Origin: Marinobacter mobilis
Lineage (GTDB): Bacteria; Pseudomonadota; Gammaproteobacteria; Pseudomonadales; Oleiphilaceae
Assembly (NCBI RefSeq): GCF_900106945.1
Contig: NZ_FNNE01000008.1
Coordinates: 1-64,000 of the forward strand
Length of the DNA stretch: 64,000 nucleotides
Direction: 5' to 3'
Within the stretch, counting starts at the first letter, position 1, and the number at the start of each line of letters is the position of its first letter. This document shows, one piece after another, positions 18,946 to 28,154 of the stretch. The notes beneath the pieces were generated by a model. The model worked only from the letters and a program-made list of their open reading frames with translations. It made no database searches and was not told the origin of the DNA. The translations under genes were made by a program, and so were the position numbers.

Positions 18946-19575
18946 CTATTGCAGATCGTAGCGCCGTTGCTCAGTGACAATGCCCTGCAGGGGGATATCC
19001 CACGGTTCGATCGGTAGTCGCGCTACTCGCTGAATCTCATGGGCCAGACCAATCAGCTTGGGGGCCAGTCTTGGGGTTCGGCGCACGAATGCAAAGGTGC
19101 GATCATAAAAACCACCCCCCATGCCCAGACGCCCGCCGTCCAGATCGAATCCGACCAGGGGTAGCAGGACCGCATCCAGCGCCCAGGCGGGGCGGTTTTC
19201 GGGGCCGTCAAATACCGGTTCGGGTATGCCAAAGCGGTTCGGGCGCAGGATGGTTGACTCGGTAAATGGGGTGAAGACCATGTGGCCGTCGCGAAATGGA
19301 TGCAACACGGGAAGGTAGAACTGAATTCCCCGGGAGCGAGCGGCACGCAAGTAAGGCGCTGGATCGATTTCGCCATCGTTGGCCAGATAGACCGCAATGT
19401 GGCGGGCGCGGTACAGCGACGGACTGGCCAGAAGGTGCTGGGCCATCTGTGCTGCGGACTTTTTTTGCTGGGCCTGACTGAGTGAGCGGCGGCGGTGTCT
19501 CAGTGCCTTGCGAATAGCGCTGCGAGAGGATTGTTCGGGATGGGGATCGAAAGGGGCAGTGAGCGGCGTACGCAT
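18946..19575 (-). CDS. fau: 5-formyltetrahydrofolate cyclo-ligase family protein
   Basis: This enzyme (YgfA/FAU) converts 5-formyl-THF to 5,10-methenyl-THF with ATP, recycling a folate storage form. The 209-residue product has a basic N-terminus (RKALRHRRRSL), the substrate region PYLRAARSRGIQFYLPVL and the signature GMGGGFYDRTFAF. It lies directly downstream of 6S RNA on the same strand, the arrangement known from E. coli and Pseudomonas, where the two are co-transcribed. Confidence 0.93.
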   Translation of the reverse strand: MRTPLTAPFDPHPEQSSRSAIRKALRHRRRSLSQAQQKKSAAQMAQHLLASPSLYRARHIAVYLANDGEIDPAPYLRAARSRGIQFYLPVLHPFRDGHMVFTPFTESTILRPNRFGIPEPVFDGPENRPAWALDAVLLPLVGFDLDGGRLGMGGGFYDRTFAFVRRTPRLAPKLIGLAHEIQRVARLPIEPWDIPLQGIVTEQRRYDLQ

Positions 19576-19583
19576 CTAAAAAT

Positions 19584-19763
19584 AAGCTTCCCGGGTTGCC
19601 GTTATCGGATGTAGCCCTTGAACCCAAGGTTCAAGGTTGGTGGCCGCTGTGGCAGATTAGGCTTTCCCCCGCGGGGGACATGCTCACAATGCCCTGAAGT
19701 GGCCACCTGGGTATTGCGCATCGGCTCGAGGACGTCTCCGACCGGCGAACAACCCAGGAAGTT
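19584..19763 (-). ncRNA. ssrS: 6S RNA (regulator of sigma-70 RNA polymerase)
   Basis: The roughly 180-nt minus-strand segment lies between zapA and fau, the conserved locus of 6S RNA. Its ends pair (5' CTTCCTGGGTTG with 3' CAACCCGGGAAG), giving the closing stem. Inside are a GTGGCC/GGCCAC pairing and the hairpin CCCCCGCGGGGG in the body, consistent with the rod with a central bubble. A TATAAT -10 (19769-19774, minus strand) sits about six bases upstream of the predicted 5' end. Exact ends are estimates. Confidence 0.88.
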
Positions 19764-19819
19764 GGCTTATTATAGAGCGACCACCGGGGGGCAATGCAAA
19801 CGCGATTCTGTGTAATTTT

Positions 19820-20110
19820 TTAGTCAGCCTCACCGAGGGCGGCACCCAGTTTGTCATCCATGGACTTGAGCAGGGCAGCGGCGGCATCAGACATGGTGTC
19901 CTGCTGGAGCAGGTCGTGGGTAATGTTGAGGGCGGCCATCACGGCAATACGCTCGGTGCCGAAGACCTTGCCGCTGGTTCGTATTTCCCGCATCTTGCTG
20001 TCCAGGTGGCTGGCGGCATCAATCAACGCCCTTTGCTGATCCGGAGGGCAGGCAACCAGGTATTCCTTGTCGAGGATCTTGACCTCAAGGGTCTTGGCTT
20101 GTTCGGACAT
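19820..20110 (-). CDS. zapA: Cell division protein ZapA
   Basis: ZapA crosslinks FtsZ protofilaments in the Z ring. The 96-residue protein starts MSEQAKTLEVKILDKEYLVACPP, has the family's N-terminal beta domain with RIAVMAALNITHDLL in the helical part, and ends in a coiled-coil. Its ATG shares one base with the stop of the upstream small gene (TAATG), so the two are coupled. Confidence 0.94.
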   Translation of the reverse strand: MSEQAKTLEVKILDKEYLVACPPDQQRALIDAASHLDSKMREIRTSGKVFGTERIAVMAALNITHDLLQQDTMSDAAAALLKSMDDKLGAALGEAD

Positions 20111-20316
20111 TAGTGTTGCTCCAGCGCCCTTAGGCGCCCAATCATGGCTTCAATCTTGTTCTTGGCAAGATCGTTCTTCTGGATCAACTGAGCCCGTTCC
20201 CGCTGCCAGTCATCCTGCAGCTCGCGCATGGCCACATTATCCTGTTCCAGTTTTTTGCAGCGTTCAATCAGTCTGTCCAGTTTGTCCGCCAATGCCTGCA
20301 GTTCGGACTGTTCCAT
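20110..20316 (-). CDS. Small coiled-coil protein of the ZapB-like family
   Basis: This is a 68-residue, almost entirely helical, charged heptad protein (LQALADKLDRLIERCKKLEQDN...). It resembles the TIGR02449 family that pairs with zapA in Pseudomonas-like genomes. It probably acts with ZapA at the division site, but this is by context only. It is the first gene of the zapA transcription unit on the minus strand. Confidence 0.85.
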   Translation of the reverse strand: MEQSELQALADKLDRLIERCKKLEQDNVAMRELQDDWQRERAQLIQKNDLAKNKIEAMIGRLRALEQH

Positions 20317-20418
20317 GGTGCGTCCAGTTACGTTAGAGGTGAATGGAACTAACTATAAGTGTGGACTGTAAGCTGGTCAATTTACAGGGTTGTCATGGCC
20401 TGCTTGGCGTGACAGCGC

Positions 20419-21693
20419 TCACTTCTCCCCGGTGTCTCCAAACCCCAAAGAGCGGCTCTGCCGCCAGGTGCTAAAGGCTGGCGCCAGTGCCACCAGAAGC
20501 GCGGTGGCAGGTACGGATGTGAGCAGTACCCACTCATTCAAGTTCAGCGGGCGCAGTGGGATATGTAAGCCGTAGTGGGCCAGTATCCAGGGGCTCAGAG
20601 CCAAAATTGCCAGCGTGCCCAGTGCCACCGCCAGGACGCAGGCCAACAGGGCCAGAACGACACATTCGATCACATAGAGTGCGGCCATCAGGGAAGGCGA
20701 AGCACCAATGGCGCGCAGCACGGCAATTTCATGGGCGCGCTGGGCCTGTAGGGTCAGCAGAACCGCGATCAGACCGATCAGGCTGGTGACAACCACAAAA
20801 CCGGTGATGCCGATCAGGGCCCGCTCAAACTGGCCCATCAGGCGCCAGAGGTCGCTGAGGGCAACCCCTGGCAAAATGGCTGAAAGCGGCTCGGCGGCAG
20901 ATTCGTTGATGGCCCGTTGAACCCGAAAGGTCAGGATTTTTTGCTCCAGCCCGGCAAATGCGGCGGTAATGGCGTGTGGAGTGAAGTCCCGGCCCTCGGC
21001 TTTGTCGGGGGTGAGCGTTCGCCCGGGAATGGCGACGCCGGACGACCAGCCGACGTGCATGGCTTCCATACCATCAAGGCTGATGTAAACAGCCTGGTCC
21101 ACTGGTGTGCCTGTCGGGGCGAGTATGCCCGTCACCGTAAACGGTGTCTGCTCATGATTGGAAAAGCTGGTCTGCCCTCCGCCATGGGACAGCACGATGC
21201 TGTCGCCTACCTGATGGCCCAGTGCCCGGGCGACGCCGGCACCGGCTACGACATCGAAGATGCCATCAAACCACTGGCCTTTAGCCACCGTGAGTGGTTG
21301 CCCCTGGCCGTACCGAAAATGGGTCAGCATGCGGCTGTCGGTAGCGACCACGCGATAGCCCTTGTAACTGTCGCCCAGGGAGATGGGGATCAGCCAACGG
21401 ATGTGTTCATCCTGTTCCAGTTTCTTGAAGGTGGACCAGCGGATATTGTTGGTGGCATTGCCGATATGGAACACCGTATACAGCAGCAGGTTGAGCTGGC
21501 CGCTTCGGGCTCCGATGATCAGGTCCGTGTCGGAGATGGTACTGGTAAAGGACTGCTTGACCTCGGTCCGCAAGTACTGGATGCCCAGCAGCAGGGTCAC
21601 GCTGAGGGTAAGGGTCAGGCAGACCAGCGCCAGCACTTTGCGGCGATGCCAGAGGCTGGAGCTGGCCAGCGATAGTGCCAGGGCGGCTTTCAT
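20419..21693 (-). CDS. FtsX/MacB-type ABC transporter permease, candidate zinc system
   Basis: The 424-residue inner-membrane protein has one N-terminal span (residues about 18-40), a large periplasmic MacB-like domain (about 45-275) and three C-terminal spans, the FtsX architecture. LRAIGASPSLMAAL is the typical FtsX cytoplasmic loop. It overlaps the ATPase gene by four bases and is translated after it. Neighbouring DUF3299 and His-rich DUF2796 genes resemble the Vibrio zrg zinc locus (recall), so zinc handling is the best guess. Lipoprotein export is the alternative. Confidence 0.85.
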   Translation of the reverse strand: MKAALALSLASSSLWHRRKVLALVCLTLTLSVTLLLGIQYLRTEVKQSFTSTISDTDLIIGARSGQLNLLLYTVFHIGNATNNIRWSTFKKLEQDEHIRWLIPISLGDSYKGYRVVATDSRMLTHFRYGQGQPLTVAKGQWFDGIFDVVAGAGVARALGHQVGDSIVLSHGGGQTSFSNHEQTPFTVTGILAPTGTPVDQAVYISLDGMEAMHVGWSSGVAIPGRTLTPDKAEGRDFTPHAITAAFAGLEQKILTFRVQRAINESAAEPLSAILPGVALSDLWRLMGQFERALIGITGFVVVTSLIGLIAVLLTLQAQRAHEIAVLRAIGASPSLMAALYVIECVVLALLACVLAVALGTLAILALSPWILAHYGLHIPLRPLNLNEWVLLTSVPATALLVALAPAFSTWRQSRSLGFGDTGEK

Positions 21694-22406
21694 GATGACG
21701 TTCCCTGAAGTGCGATCTGGTGATGGAAGTGAGGGGCAAGAGTTCGGTCATGGCTGACAAACAATACCGAGCTGTTGCGTTCCTCGGCCAGAGTCAGCAG
21801 GAGGTCGAGGAATCGATCCCGGTTATCGCTGTCCAGGGCCGAGGTCGGTTCGTCGGCAAGGATAAGTTCGGGCGAACCGATCAGAGCGCGCGCGGCGGCC
21901 ACGCGCTGTTGCTGGCCAATACTGAGGCGAGTGACCTTGCGGTGCCAGTGGTCTGCCGGGATTGTCAGTGCTGCCAGCAGCCGGTGCGCCTCATCGGTCG
22001 GCGAGGTGACCGTGGCGGCGCGGCGACGGGCTGATAGCCGGCAGGGCAGGGTGACGTTTGCTTCCGCGGTCAGATAGGGCACCAGGTTGAATTGCTGGAA
22101 AATCACCCCGACATGGTCAGCCCGGAATCGGTCCCGCGCGCCGGCGCGGGCTTGGTGAATGTCATTGCCCAGCATCTGGATGGTTCCGCTGTCAGGCGAC
22201 AGCATGCCGGCCAGCAGGCTCAGAAATGTACTCTTGCCAGTGCCGCTCGGGCCGTGGATGAAGAGGTGTTCGCCAGCGGCAAGCTGGATATCCGGAAAGC
22301 AAAGCAGCGGCTGCTCCGGGGTCCAGCGAAAGCGGAGATTGCGGACGTCCAGCGCCAGCGCAGAGGCTTGGGAACTGAGGGGCATGGATTCTGTCTCGGT
22401 GATCAT
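21690..22406 (-). CDS. ABC transporter ATPase partner of the FtsX-type permease
   Basis: This is a MacB/LolD-like ATPase. Walker A is GPSGTGKST, the Q-loop FQQFNLV, the signature LSIGQQQRVAAARAL and Walker B LILADEPTSALD. I use the ATG at 22406 (238 residues). In-frame ATGs at 22448 and 22385 are alternatives, and the first would overlap the divergent gene's leader. It precedes the permease in the same operon. Confidence 0.87.
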   Translation of the reverse strand: MITETESMPLSSQASALALDVRNLRFRWTPEQPLLCFPDIQLAAGEHLFIHGPSGTGKSTFLSLLAGMLSPDSGTIQMLGNDIHQARAGARDRFRADHVGVIFQQFNLVPYLTAEANVTLPCRLSARRRAATVTSPTDEAHRLLAALTIPADHWHRKVTRLSIGQQQRVAAARALIGSPELILADEPTSALDSDNRDRFLDLLLTLAEERNSSVLFVSHDRTLAPHFHHQIALQGTSS

Positions 22407-22477
22407 GTCGGTTGTGGTCTGGCCCGTGTATGATGCTTTGGCGCCCAACCTTTGTCTTGTGTGGAGAACGCTGTCTG

Positions 22478-22999
22478 ATGGGTCCTGTTATTCGTTTTTC
22501 TTCCAGGCAACTGGTGCTCATGGTTGCACTGGCAAGCCTGCTGATTGGCTCCCTGAGTGCCTTTGCCGACTCCAGGGAAATTGACTGGCTGGAGCTGATG
22601 CCGGCAGAGGATCTTGCCCTGCTGGAAAATATGCCAGAAGTGGAGCACGAGGGCGATGGCCCGCCGCTACTTCCGGATGAAATCATGACCGGCCGGGTGG
22701 TTCCGGAAATGGACAACGTCGCGGGGCGGATTCCGGGCTTTGTCGTGCCTCTGAAGACCACCGAGGATATGCGCATTCTCGAATTTTTCCTGGTGCCCTA
22801 CTATGGCGCCTGCATTCACGTGCCGCCGCCACCACCGAACCAGATCATTCACGTCAAATACCCTGAGGGCTTCACGATTGAAGCTCTGTATACCCCTGTC
22901 TGGGTAGAGGGCACGGTGCTGATCCAGCGTACCGAGAATGCCATCGGTACTTCATCCTATGCCATCATGGCCGATACAGTCTTCCCGTATGAGGATTGA
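22478..22999 (+). CDS. DUF3299 exported protein, candidate zinc-system component
   Basis: The 173-residue protein has a signal peptide (SSRQLVLMVALASLLIGSLSAFA) followed by the DUF3299 core, with the conserved GFVVPLKTT and EFFLVPYYGACIHVPPPPPNQI. The ATG at 22478 has GTGGAGAA upstream. Its function is unknown. It sits between the ABC genes and the DUF2796 gene but on the opposite strand, with its stop two bases from the DUF2796 stop. Related proteins occur with zinc-responsive loci in Vibrio (recall). Confidence 0.85.
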   Translation: MGPVIRFSSRQLVLMVALASLLIGSLSAFADSREIDWLELMPAEDLALLENMPEVEHEGDGPPLLPDEIMTGRVVPEMDNVAGRIPGFVVPLKTTEDMRILEFFLVPYYGACIHVPPPPPNQIIHVKYPEGFTIEALYTPVWVEGTVLIQRTENAIGTSSYAIMADTVFPYED

Positions 23000-23001
23000 G
23001 T

Positions 23002-23559
23002 TTACCGCGCCAGGCTAAACCGGGTTTCACCGCTGGGCAGTCGGATTGACGCCTGGCCAGCGGAGTCGATCCAGTCAATGTCCAGTTGATCGATGCCGGG
23101 GAAGCGGTCGGGAAGGTCTGTGGTCAGCTCGGTAGCGGAGCCAACGCCCGGGCAATTGAGCACCTGCGTCACTTCCACGTCAGCATGGCGCTGCCGAGGC
23201 GGGGCATCATGGTGCTGGTGATTCTCCTCATGGTCATCGCCTTCTGCCATGGACGCAATATCTGCGGTCGCATCCTTGACGAGACAGCTGGCGTCGGCGG
23301 TATTGATCAGGGGGGTTGTGCTCAGCCAGTCCTGAACGTTGAGGAGTCGCTGTTTCTGCGCTTCCGTCCTGGCCTCGTGCTCAAAACCAAGGAGGTTGTG
23401 GGCGGGTGAGGTGAAGATCAGGTCAACACGGTCATGACTGATCGCGATTTGTACTTCGGCGTGGCCATGTTGATGGGCGCCAGGGTTGTCACTGGCAAAT
23501 AACGGTGTGCTGGCGAACAGGACAAGGGTTGCCAGTGGTCGAATGTCGGCAAGTTTCAT
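23002..23559 (-). CDS. DUF2796 His-rich periplasmic protein (ZrgA-like)
   Basis: The ATG at 23559 gives 185 residues with a signal peptide (to about residue 23, LFASD). His29, His31 and His33 form an HQHGH motif, and a second His cluster occupies about 110-125 (DHEENHQHHDAPPRQRH). This pattern matches DUF2796, represented by the zinc-binding ZrgA of Vibrio cholerae (recall). GGAAAGG precedes the start. A Zur-like palindrome overlaps the promoter. Probable role: periplasmic zinc capture for the adjacent ABC pair. Confidence 0.85.
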   Translation of the reverse strand: MKLADIRPLATLVLFASTPLFASDNPGAHQHGHAEVQIAISHDRVDLIFTSPAHNLLGFEHEARTEAQKQRLLNVQDWLSTTPLINTADASCLVKDATADIASMAEGDDHEENHQHHDAPPRQRHADVEVTQVLNCPGVGSATELTTDLPDRFPGIDQLDIDWIDSAGQASIRLPSGETRFSLAR

Positions 23560-23580
23560 GTCGGGCCTTTCCACAAATTG

Positions 23581-23596
23581 ATATGTTATAACATAT
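23581..23596. promoter_or_regulatory. Zur-like operator
   Basis: ATATGTTATAACATAT is a perfect 16-bp palindrome containing TGTTATAACA, the core of gammaproteobacterial Zur boxes (recall). It ends 22 bases upstream of the DUF2796 start on the minus strand, where it would overlap the core promoter. Zinc-dependent repression is predicted. Confidence 0.72.
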
Positions 23597-23694
23597 TGTA
23601 TATTCCTTGCCGGAAAAGCAACCGGTCAGTGCCTACAGAGAGTCCGGATGCTAGGATAGTCACTTCAATCAATCACACAGGAATGCTCCGCTAC

Positions 23695-24288
23695 ATGTCA
23701 GAAGTTGACACCTCTGGTGCTGCTCGCATCGCTGAATTTGAGCGCTGGGCTAACGTCTTCACAGAACATAAGGCCTTCAGCCATCCATCGGAACTCCATG
23801 GTGCGCTCTGCGGCCGTCTCGCGGCAGGGGCCCGTTTACAAGACCGCGATTGGCTAACACTGGTGTGTGAGCACATGGGGCTGGCCGACACCGCGGCGGA
23901 AGAGTCCACCTCATTGGCGGATTTCATGGCCAGGGCCTACTCCGACACTCTGGCCACGCTGGAGGCCGCAGACATGAGCTTCCAGCCGTTGCTGCCGGAT
24001 GACGACTACTCTCTGGACCAGCGTCTGCAGGCGCTGTCTGCCTGGATTCGGGGCTTCCTCGAAGGCATGGCGCTGGTATCCGGTTCGGCACTGGGCTCGG
24101 CACCTGAGGAAATTCGCGAACTGATCGAAGATCTGGTGGCCATCAGCCAGGTGTCCGAAGCGGAAGACGACAGCGACGAAAGCGAACAGCAGTTGACCGA
24201 AATCACTGAATACGTACGTTTGGGCGCACTGGCGGTGTTTACCGAATACAATGCGCCGAAACCGACTGCACCGAAGACACTGCACTAA
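23695..24288 (+). CDS. ygfB: UPF0149 (YgfB) family protein
   Basis: The 197-residue acidic protein is of the UPF0149/YgfB family, with ELHGALCGRLAAGARL and WIRGFLEGM as typical motifs. Start 23695 is preferred because AGGA lies 12 bases upstream. ATG 23683 would be too close to that site. In Pseudomonas aeruginosa, YgfB affects regulation of a beta-lactam resistance gene (recall). The general role is unclear. It heads the conserved ygfB-pepP-ubiH-ubiI order. Confidence 0.92.
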   Translation: MSEVDTSGAARIAEFERWANVFTEHKAFSHPSELHGALCGRLAAGARLQDRDWLTLVCEHMGLADTAAEESTSLADFMARAYSDTLATLEAADMSFQPLLPDDDYSLDQRLQALSAWIRGFLEGMALVSGSALGSAPEEIRELIEDLVAISQVSEAEDDSDESEQQLTEITEYVRLGALAVFTEYNAPKPTAPKTLH

Positions 24289-24317
24289 TCCCTGCCCAAC
24301 CGGTGGAAACTATCGAT

Positions 24318-25637
24318 ATGTCATCAATCATTCCCGTCAAAGAGTTTGCCGAACGCCGCAAAAGACTGATGGAGCGCATGGCACCAGACAGCATTGCAAT
24401 TGTCCCTGCGGCGCCCGAACGGGTCCGTAACCGTGATGTGTTGCATCCGTTTCGCCAGGACAGTGATTTTCACTACCTCAGTGGGTTTGGCGAGCCCGAT
24501 GCAGTGCTGGTGCTGATACCGGGGCGGGAACATGGTGAATCGGTGATGTTCTGCAAGGAACGGGATCCGCAGAAGGAGCTGTGGGACGGCTTCCTTGCCG
24601 GTCCGGAAGGTGCTATTGAGCGCTACGGCGTAGACGATGCGTTTCCGATCGCCGATATTGATGACATCCTGCCGGGCATGATTGAGGGCCGCAGTCGGGT
24701 CTACTATCCCCTCGGCAAGGATCACAGCTTTGATGCCCGCGTTATGGACTGGGTGAAAACCATTGGCAGCAAGGTGCGGACCGGTGCCCAGCCACCCGGG
24801 GAGTTCGTTTCTCTGGAACACCACCTGCATGATCTGCGGCTTTACAAGAGTGCCAATGAGATCAAGGTGATGGCCCGAGCCGGGGAGATCAGTGCTGAGG
24901 CCCACTGCCAGGCAATGAAACGGGCCCGCGAGGGAGGCTATGAATATAACCTCGAAGCCGAACTGCTCCACACCTTCATGGCAAACGGCGCCCGTTCGAC
25001 AGCGTACCCTTCCATCGTTGGCGCGGGAGCCAACGGCTGCATCCTGCACTACATCGAGAACCGGGATCCCCTCAAGGAGGGCGATCTGGTACTGATCGAC
25101 GCCGGTTGTGAACTGGAGTGCTATGCCTCCGATATCACCCGTACGTTCCCGGTAAGTGGTCGTTTCAGTGAGCCTCAGAAAGCCCTTTATGAGGTCGTGC
25201 TGGCGGCTCAGGATGCGGCCATTGATGCGGTTCGTCCCGGCAATCACTGGAACCATCCCCATGAAGCCGCACTTGAGGTGCTGTGCCGGGGACTGCTCGA
25301 TCTGGGGCTGTTGCAGGGTACGCTTGAGGAAGTGCTTGAAAATGAGGCCTACAAGCCGTTCTTCATGCACCGGACGGGACATTGGCTGGGCATGGACGTG
25401 CACGATGTGGGTGACTATAAGGTAGGGGATGTCTGGCGTGAACTGGAGCCGGGGATGGTACTCACTGTTGAGCCGGGGCTCTATATTGCCCCGGGCAATA
25501 CCGACGTCGAGGAACGTTGGCGGGGCATTGGCATCCGCATTGAAGACGATGTGGTCGTTACCCGGGACGGTTGCCGGGTACTGACCAATGGTGTGCCGAA
25601 AACCGTCGCTGATATCGAAGCGCTGATGGCAAGCTGA
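24318..25637 (+). CDS. pepP: Xaa-Pro aminopeptidase P
   Basis: PepP removes N-terminal residues that precede proline. The 439-residue protein has the aminopeptidase P N-domain, then the pita-bread metalloprotease domain. Metal ligands are visible in LIDAGCELECYASDITRTF (two Asp), MHRTGHWLGMDVHDVGDY (His), TVEPGLY and IRIEDDVV (two Glu). ATG 24318 follows GGTGGAA. The stop overlaps ubiH (TGATG). Confidence 0.95.
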   Translation: MSSIIPVKEFAERRKRLMERMAPDSIAIVPAAPERVRNRDVLHPFRQDSDFHYLSGFGEPDAVLVLIPGREHGESVMFCKERDPQKELWDGFLAGPEGAIERYGVDDAFPIADIDDILPGMIEGRSRVYYPLGKDHSFDARVMDWVKTIGSKVRTGAQPPGEFVSLEHHLHDLRLYKSANEIKVMARAGEISAEAHCQAMKRAREGGYEYNLEAELLHTFMANGARSTAYPSIVGAGANGCILHYIENRDPLKEGDLVLIDAGCELECYASDITRTFPVSGRFSEPQKALYEVVLAAQDAAIDAVRPGNHWNHPHEAALEVLCRGLLDLGLLQGTLEEVLENEAYKPFFMHRTGHWLGMDVHDVGDYKVGDVWRELEPGMVLTVEPGLYIAPGNTDVEERWRGIGIRIEDDVVVTRDGCRVLTNGVPKTVADIEALMAS

Positions 25638-26917
25638 TGGAGACTGATCGCCAACTGGATACCGATATTGTTGTCGCTGGGGGCGGGCTCGCTGGGGCCA
25701 CTCTGGCGCTGGCGCTGGCGCGGGCGATTCCTTCGCTGCGAATTACCGTGGTGGAGGCGTTTCCGCTGTCGGCGGATGCCGGGACGGAAAGTTACCAGCC
25801 CAGCTACGATGCCCGTTCCACCGCTCTGGCCTGGGGCTCTCGCTTGATATTCGAGGAACTAGGCTTGTGGGGCGCACTGGCACGTCACGCGACTCCGATT
25901 CGACATATCCATGTCTCTGACCGGGGGCGTTTTGGCGCGACCCGGCTGAATGCCGCCGAACATAACCAGGATGCTCTTGGCTACGTGGTGGATAACCGCT
26001 GGTTGGGGCTGTCGCTGATGTCCGCCTTGCAGACCTGTGACCAGGTCACCTGGCGGGCCCCGGCCCATGTGCAGGGCGTTAGTAATGTCGCGGGTGGGGT
26101 CTCGGTTCAGGTCGCTGAGGGCGACACTGCGCGTGAATTACGCGCCCAGTGTGTGGTCATTGCCGATGGCGGCCGCTCCGGATTGAGGGAACAGCTGGGG
26201 TTTCGCGTTGACACCAGCCGTTACGGCCAGCAGGCCTTGATTGCCAATGTCTCCACGGCCTGCAGTCATGAATTTACCGCCTATGAACGATTCACAGACG
26301 CCGGGCCGATGGCGTTGCTGCCCCACGGTGGCAGTGACCGTCCCGGTTATGACAGTGCCCTGGTCTGGACCCTGGCCGACGAGGCTCTTGAACAGATCCT
26401 GGCGGCTTCTGACGACGAGCGTTGCCAGCGCCTGCAGCAGCGTTTTGGCTGGCGGCTGGGCCGGTTCACCCGAATAGGCCAGTGTCACCATTATCCGTTG
26501 ACCCTGACCACGGTTGATGAGGTGGTTCGACCGGGCATTGTGCTGATCGGTAATGCGGCGCATACCCTGCACCCGGTTGCCGGGCAGGGTTTTAACCTGG
26601 CGCTGAGGGGCATCATGGCGTTGGTGGAGCAGCTGCAACAGGCTCGAGCACAGGGTGAGAATCTGGGCAGTCTCCAGGCATTGCGGGCCTACCAGGAGAA
26701 TCACCGTCAGGACTGGCAAAACACCGTGCGTTTCTCGGATTCCCTGATTCAGGTTTTTGGCCTTGATTTCCCGGCCATGAAAGTGGCGCGGGATGCCGGG
26801 CTTGTCGGGCTGGACCTGCTGCCGGGTGCCAAACGCTGGTTCGCCCGCAGCGCAATGGGCCTTGGTGGCCGGCGGCCGCGGTTTGATACTCCATTAAAGG
26901 AGTCTGCCGATGACTGA
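25637..26917 (+). CDS. ubiH: Ubiquinone biosynthesis FAD monooxygenase UbiH
   Basis: UbiH hydroxylates the ubiquinone ring (C6 position in E. coli numbering of the pathway). The 426-residue protein has the FAD motif VVAGGGLAGATLALALA and the second FAD signature LIGNAAHTLHPVAGQGFNLALRG. It starts on the pepP stop and overlaps the next monooxygenase by eight bases, so the three are coupled. UbiH and its neighbour are homologues. The assignment of each rests on gene order. Confidence 0.92.
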   Translation: METDRQLDTDIVVAGGGLAGATLALALARAIPSLRITVVEAFPLSADAGTESYQPSYDARSTALAWGSRLIFEELGLWGALARHATPIRHIHVSDRGRFGATRLNAAEHNQDALGYVVDNRWLGLSLMSALQTCDQVTWRAPAHVQGVSNVAGGVSVQVAEGDTARELRAQCVVIADGGRSGLREQLGFRVDTSRYGQQALIANVSTACSHEFTAYERFTDAGPMALLPHGGSDRPGYDSALVWTLADEALEQILAASDDERCQRLQQRFGWRLGRFTRIGQCHHYPLTLTTVDEVVRPGIVLIGNAAHTLHPVAGQGFNLALRGIMALVEQLQQARAQGENLGSLQALRAYQENHRQDWQNTVRFSDSLIQVFGLDFPAMKVARDAGLVGLDLLPGAKRWFARSAMGLGGRRPRFDTPLKESADD

Positions 26918-28142
26918 GTCTTCCTGCTACGACGTTGTGGTTGTTGGCGGCGGTATGACCGGAAGTGCGTTGGCACTGGGTCTCTCCCGGCAGGGCTGGC
27001 GTGTGGCGCTGATTGAGGCAGCAGAGGTTGCGCCATTGCTGGATACGCCGCGGGCGTCCCATTCTGTCGATGATTTTGAACCCCGGGTCAGTGCCATTTC
27101 CGCCGCCAGTCAGCGCTTGCTGGCGGATCTTGGTGCCTGGGCGGAAGTCGCCAGACAGCGTCATTGTCCTTACTCGGGCATGTCCGTGTGGGATGCTGAA
27201 GGTACCGGTCGGATTGATTTCGACGCGGTCAGCATGGGGGTAAAGGAACTTGGGGCCATCGTTGAAAACCGGATGTTGGTGAGGGCCCTGTTCATGACGC
27301 TGGCCGATAGCCCGGTCACACTGTATTCCGGGGCCTCGGTTACTGCGATGAGTCCATCAGAGAATGGCCTGCGCTCACTATCTCTGGCAGACGGTGGTTC
27401 GCTGTCGGCCACGCTGGTGGTGGCCGCCGATGGCGCCCTGTCTCGGGTACGACAATGGGCGGGCCTGCCGACTCGCGAGTGGGATTACCAGCAGCAGGCG
27501 ATTGTCTGTACTGTCGAGTCGACCAAGGCTCACCAATACACCGCCTGGCAACGGTTCTCGCAGACCGGCCCACTGGCGTTCCTGCCCTTGCGCAGCGATG
27601 ATCCGGCGGATGAGGGACGGTTCTGTTCCATTGTCTGGTCCCAGGACAGCGATGAGGCTCGCCGCCTGATGGCATTACCGGAGCCGGACTTTCTGGCTGA
27701 ACTGGAGGTCGCCATCGAATCGCGGCTGGGGCCCCTGGTGGCGGTATCGCGCCGATGGGCCTTCCCGTTACGCCAGCGCCATGCGAAGGAATACATTGCT
27801 GAGGGCCTGGCCCTGATTGGCGATGCTGCCCACACCATCCACCCGTTAGCCGGGCAAGGCGTAAATCTTGGTTATGCGGATGTTCGGGTACTGTTGGATG
27901 AGCTGGGGCGAGCCAGAAAAGCGGGGGTGCCTGCCAATGATCCATTGCTGCTGGCTCGTTATCAGCGTCGCCGCAAGGGCGACAACCTTGCCATGATGGC
28001 GGCGATGGAAGGCTTCAAGCAGTTGTTTGGCCGTGATGAACTGCCGTTGCGTTGGTTACGGAATACCGGCATGCGCTGGCTCGACCGGGCCCGGCCGTTA
28101 AAGCACCGCATTGCCGCCCAGGCTATGGGGCTCATACACTGA
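26910..28142 (+). CDS. ubiI: Ubiquinone biosynthesis FAD monooxygenase (UbiI/VisC-type)
   Basis: A second 410-residue flavoprotein hydroxylase, with VVVVGGGMTGSALALGLS at the N-terminus and LIGDAAHTIHPLAGQGVNLG near residue 300. In E. coli the gene after ubiH is ubiI (visC), which hydroxylates C5. This order is kept here. A UbiL/UbiM-like specificity cannot be excluded from sequence reading. It ends 12 bases from the convergent apbE. Confidence 0.88.
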   Translation: MTESSCYDVVVVGGGMTGSALALGLSRQGWRVALIEAAEVAPLLDTPRASHSVDDFEPRVSAISAASQRLLADLGAWAEVARQRHCPYSGMSVWDAEGTGRIDFDAVSMGVKELGAIVENRMLVRALFMTLADSPVTLYSGASVTAMSPSENGLRSLSLADGGSLSATLVVAADGALSRVRQWAGLPTREWDYQQQAIVCTVESTKAHQYTAWQRFSQTGPLAFLPLRSDDPADEGRFCSIVWSQDSDEARRLMALPEPDFLAELEVAIESRLGPLVAVSRRWAFPLRQRHAKEYIAEGLALIGDAAHTIHPLAGQGVNLGYADVRVLLDELGRARKAGVPANDPLLLARYQRRRKGDNLAMMAAMEGFKQLFGRDELPLRWLRNTGMRWLDRARPLKHRIAAQAMGLIH

Positions 28143-28154
28143 ACGCGGGTTTAT

